A stretch of DNA of 64,000 nucleotides from contig SZYB01000002.1 of the NCBI GenBank assembly GCA_030263285.1, forward strand, positions 62,001 through 126,000, read 5' to 3'. The DNA is from Bergeyella sp. Its GTDB lineage: Bacteria; Bacteroidota; Bacteroidia; Flavobacteriales; Weeksellaceae. A model generated the notes under the pieces. It saw only the letters and a program-made list of their open reading frames with translations. It did no database searches and was not told where the DNA came from. Positions 62,566 through 64,000 of this stretch are shown one piece after another (within the stretch, counting starts at the first letter, position 1; the number at the start of each line of letters is the position of its first letter). A program made the position numbers and the translations under genes.

Positions 62566-63930
62566 TTAACTCAGCGGGGCTATCTCACTGTAGGGAACTG
62601 GTAGGATATATGCATTATCATCCGCTCCAAGCCGTGTTCTTTCCCCTTCTAAAACATCTGCTTTTTCCCTTTGAACAGGAAGTTTCAATCTCTTAAGATC
62701 AAAGTATCGGTGTCCTTCATAACAAAGCTCCATAAACCTTTCCCTTAAAATTGTATGGATATCCACAGTACCCAATGGCTCAACTCCGCTGATTCTGTTT
62801 CTTCTTAATTGGTTGATATCCCCGAGACTTTGGGCAATATTTCCCAGATTTAGGTTTGCCTCGGCACGAATAAGATACATTTCTGATACCCTAAAATATT
62901 TTACGTCATTTATGTTTTTTCCAAGAGCATTGCCCGGATATTTGTTTATATTATACTCCCCCCCATCTATGACAAAAAAACTACTTGAACGAACATCTCC
63001 CGTGCCATACTGATGCACCAGTTTGCTTGAGGCATGAAAACGCTTTATACCACCCGACAAATCATTCCACAAAAAATTAGGTCTTATCTTATCCTGATTG
63101 TTTCTCTTTACCCTAAAAATAACTTCTGAAGAATAATGATCTCCCCAAATTTCTGAAAAATGATCGGCATCAGACAAAGGCACGGCGTTAATTACTTCTG
63201 TTGACTCCCAGACTGCCTTGGAATAATCTTTTTGATATAAAGCAACTCTCGCCGCCAAGGAATGTACGGCATTTTTACTCAATCTGAAATCCACCGCATT
63301 TTCGATGTTCAATGATTTATCCAAATCCTGCCACAACATTTTGTAAAAATTGGCTAAAGTTATCTTATTTGGCATCTTATCGACATGAGTGTCTACTGTG
63401 TAAGGAATGGTCAATCCGGTGTCTTGATCATCTGCATCCGAGTTTCCAAAATTTCTGTGAAGTTCAAAGTGGACCAACGCCCTAAGGGCATAAAGTTCGG
63501 ATACCAAGGAATTCAATTTTGATTTCTGTTGATTACTCGCTACCGGTACCTTGTCCACATTTTCCAAAAGACTGTTTATACTGAAAATCGTATAATAATA
63601 TTTTTTCCAAGTTTGCAAAAGTATATCATCTGCAGAGGTATATTCCCACTTATTTATTAAATCACCATAGGCATCTATCCCCCTATTCTGCGAACTAAGC
63701 TTACACTCATCAGCCATTATGGAACCTATGAGAATGCTGTTTTCAGGAGTAAAACTTCCGTAAATGCCTAACACCCCCTTTTCGAAATTATCCAAGGATG
63801 AATATACAAAACGTGAATCTATATCATCTACAGGAGAAACATCCAATAACTTATCACAACCTGTTACACTCACCAAAAAGCCCATAAAGAGCAGCATTTT
63901 AATTATAATATTTTTTTTCATTTTTTTCAT
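62566..63930 (-). CDS. RagB/SusD-family nutrient-binding outer-membrane lipoprotein
   Basis: A 454-residue SusD-type lipoprotein that caps a SusC-type TonB receptor. The signal peptide ends in SVTGC (Cys25), followed by DKLLDVSPVDDID, the SusD N-terminal mark. Helical TPR-like parts include ALRALVHFELHRNFG and YFRVSEMYLIRAEANLN; the C-terminus has MELCYEGHRYFDLKRL, a strong family signature. The ligand is not known. Its partner gene ends 2 bp upstream. Confidence 0.93.
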   Translation of the reverse strand: MKKMKKNIIIKMLLFMGFLVSVTGCDKLLDVSPVDDIDSRFVYSSLDNFEKGVLGIYGSFTPENSILIGSIMADECKLSSQNRGIDAYGDLINKWEYTSADDILLQTWKKYYYTIFSINSLLENVDKVPVASNQQKSKLNSLVSELYALRALVHFELHRNFGNSDADDQDTGLTIPYTVDTHVDKMPNKITLANFYKMLWQDLDKSLNIENAVDFRLSKNAVHSLAARVALYQKDYSKAVWESTEVINAVPLSDADHFSEIWGDHYSSEVIFRVKRNNQDKIRPNFLWNDLSGGIKRFHASSKLVHQYGTGDVRSSSFFVIDGGEYNINKYPGNALGKNINDVKYFRVSEMYLIRAEANLNLGNIAQSLGDINQLRRNRISGVEPLGTVDIHTILRERFMELCYEGHRYFDLKRLKLPVQREKADVLEGERTRLGADDNAYILPVPYSEIAPLS

Positions 63931-63932
63931 TT

Positions 63933-64000
63933 TTAAAATAGAATACTAAACCCAAAACTTATCGTACGCGGCAAGGGATATTCATATTCATAATTGTTAT
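63933..64000 (-). CDS. SusC-family TonB-linked outer-membrane protein (3' end only)
   Basis: The last 21 codons on the minus strand read NNYEYEYPLPRTISFGFSILF and then a stop, the typical C-terminus of SusC/RagA barrels (YPxPRTxxFGxxxxF) with a terminal aromatic residue. The rest lies beyond the window. The stop is 2 bp ahead of the SusD start, the usual order in polysaccharide- or peptide-uptake loci. Confidence 0.82.
   Translation of the reverse strand, partial: NNYEYEYPLPRTISFGFSILF

Noticed and set aside
1-64000. tRNA, rRNA or CRISPR elements
   Set aside because: No T-loop-like tRNA pattern, conserved rRNA text or regular repeat-spacer array was noticed on reading both strands; a dedicated search would be needed to exclude a diverged tRNA.

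Overview
The window is a gene-dense, low-GC stretch of a Bacteroidota chromosome, most likely from a flavobacterium of the Chryseobacterium/Riemerella/Bergeyella group (Weeksellaceae). The reasons are the gene families (exosortase XrtF pair, DUF4835, TamL-type lipoprotein barrel, SusC/SusD, GH3 family, bacteroidotal omega subunit, DUF6909-like protein), weak or absent Shine-Dalgarno sites, and many copies of the Bacteroidota promoter box TAnnTTTG just ahead of start codons. I saw no rRNA, tRNA, CRISPR array or intact insertion sequence.

Layout. 1-5583: the end of mutL, a rhomboid protease and a membrane-anchored EEP-family hydrolase, convergent with coaX and a secreted M1 peptidase. 5876-13917: a DUF6909-like gene divergent from HMG-CoA synthase (mevalonate pathway), a YifB AAA+ protein, mannose-1-phosphate guanylyltransferase, a SprT-like protein and a GH3-family enzyme. 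13922-19549: the rod-shape operon mreB-mreC-mreD-mrdA-rodA. 19739-23666: the haem operon hemA-hemC-hemD-hemE. 23673-27179: a DUF6702-like secreted protein, then an amino-sugar operon (AmgK-like kinase, stand-alone RapZ C-terminal domain, MurU-like nucleotidyltransferase, LOG protein). 27264-36510: xrtF and its partner, a cation diffusion facilitator, asd, an NDH-2-like oxidoreductase with trmD, and a TamL-like barrel lipoprotein head-to-head with a SpoU methyltransferase. 36511-37449 is a gene desert with decayed coding traces ahead of fumC. 38853-44111: the envelope/cofactor operon bamD-rpoZ-coaBC-DUF4835-recN. 44265-44728: a TatD-family pseudogene next to rnpA. 45141-50441: miaB, a sigma-54 activator, a membrane protein, lptE and a TPR protein. 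50567-53857: a probable peptide-modification cassette. 54136-58248: lysA, a DEDDh exonuclease and a HerA-like ATPase. 58423-64000: a small conserved protein, a histidine kinase/response regulator pair, nth divergent from bcp, and susD with the 3' tip of susC.

The most novel segment is 50567-53857. A 24-residue open reading frame is followed by a perfect terminator-like hairpin, then a SagB/ThcOx-family FMN dehydrogenase, then an outer-membrane beta-barrel receptor whose start overlaps the dehydrogenase stop by 14 bp. No YcaO cyclodehydratase is present. This looks like a minimal RiPP-like system with a tiny precursor, one oxidoreductase and one outer-membrane channel. The dehydrogenase is broken here by one extra base in a homopolymer, so it is decaying, phase-variable or mis-sequenced. 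A second theme is erosion in DNA-processing genes: MutL lacks the usual endonuclease motif, Nth lacks its Fe-S cysteines, the GIY-YIG-like half of the exonuclease is degenerate, and tatD is a pseudogene. Some of these may be traits of the lineage rather than damage in this strain.
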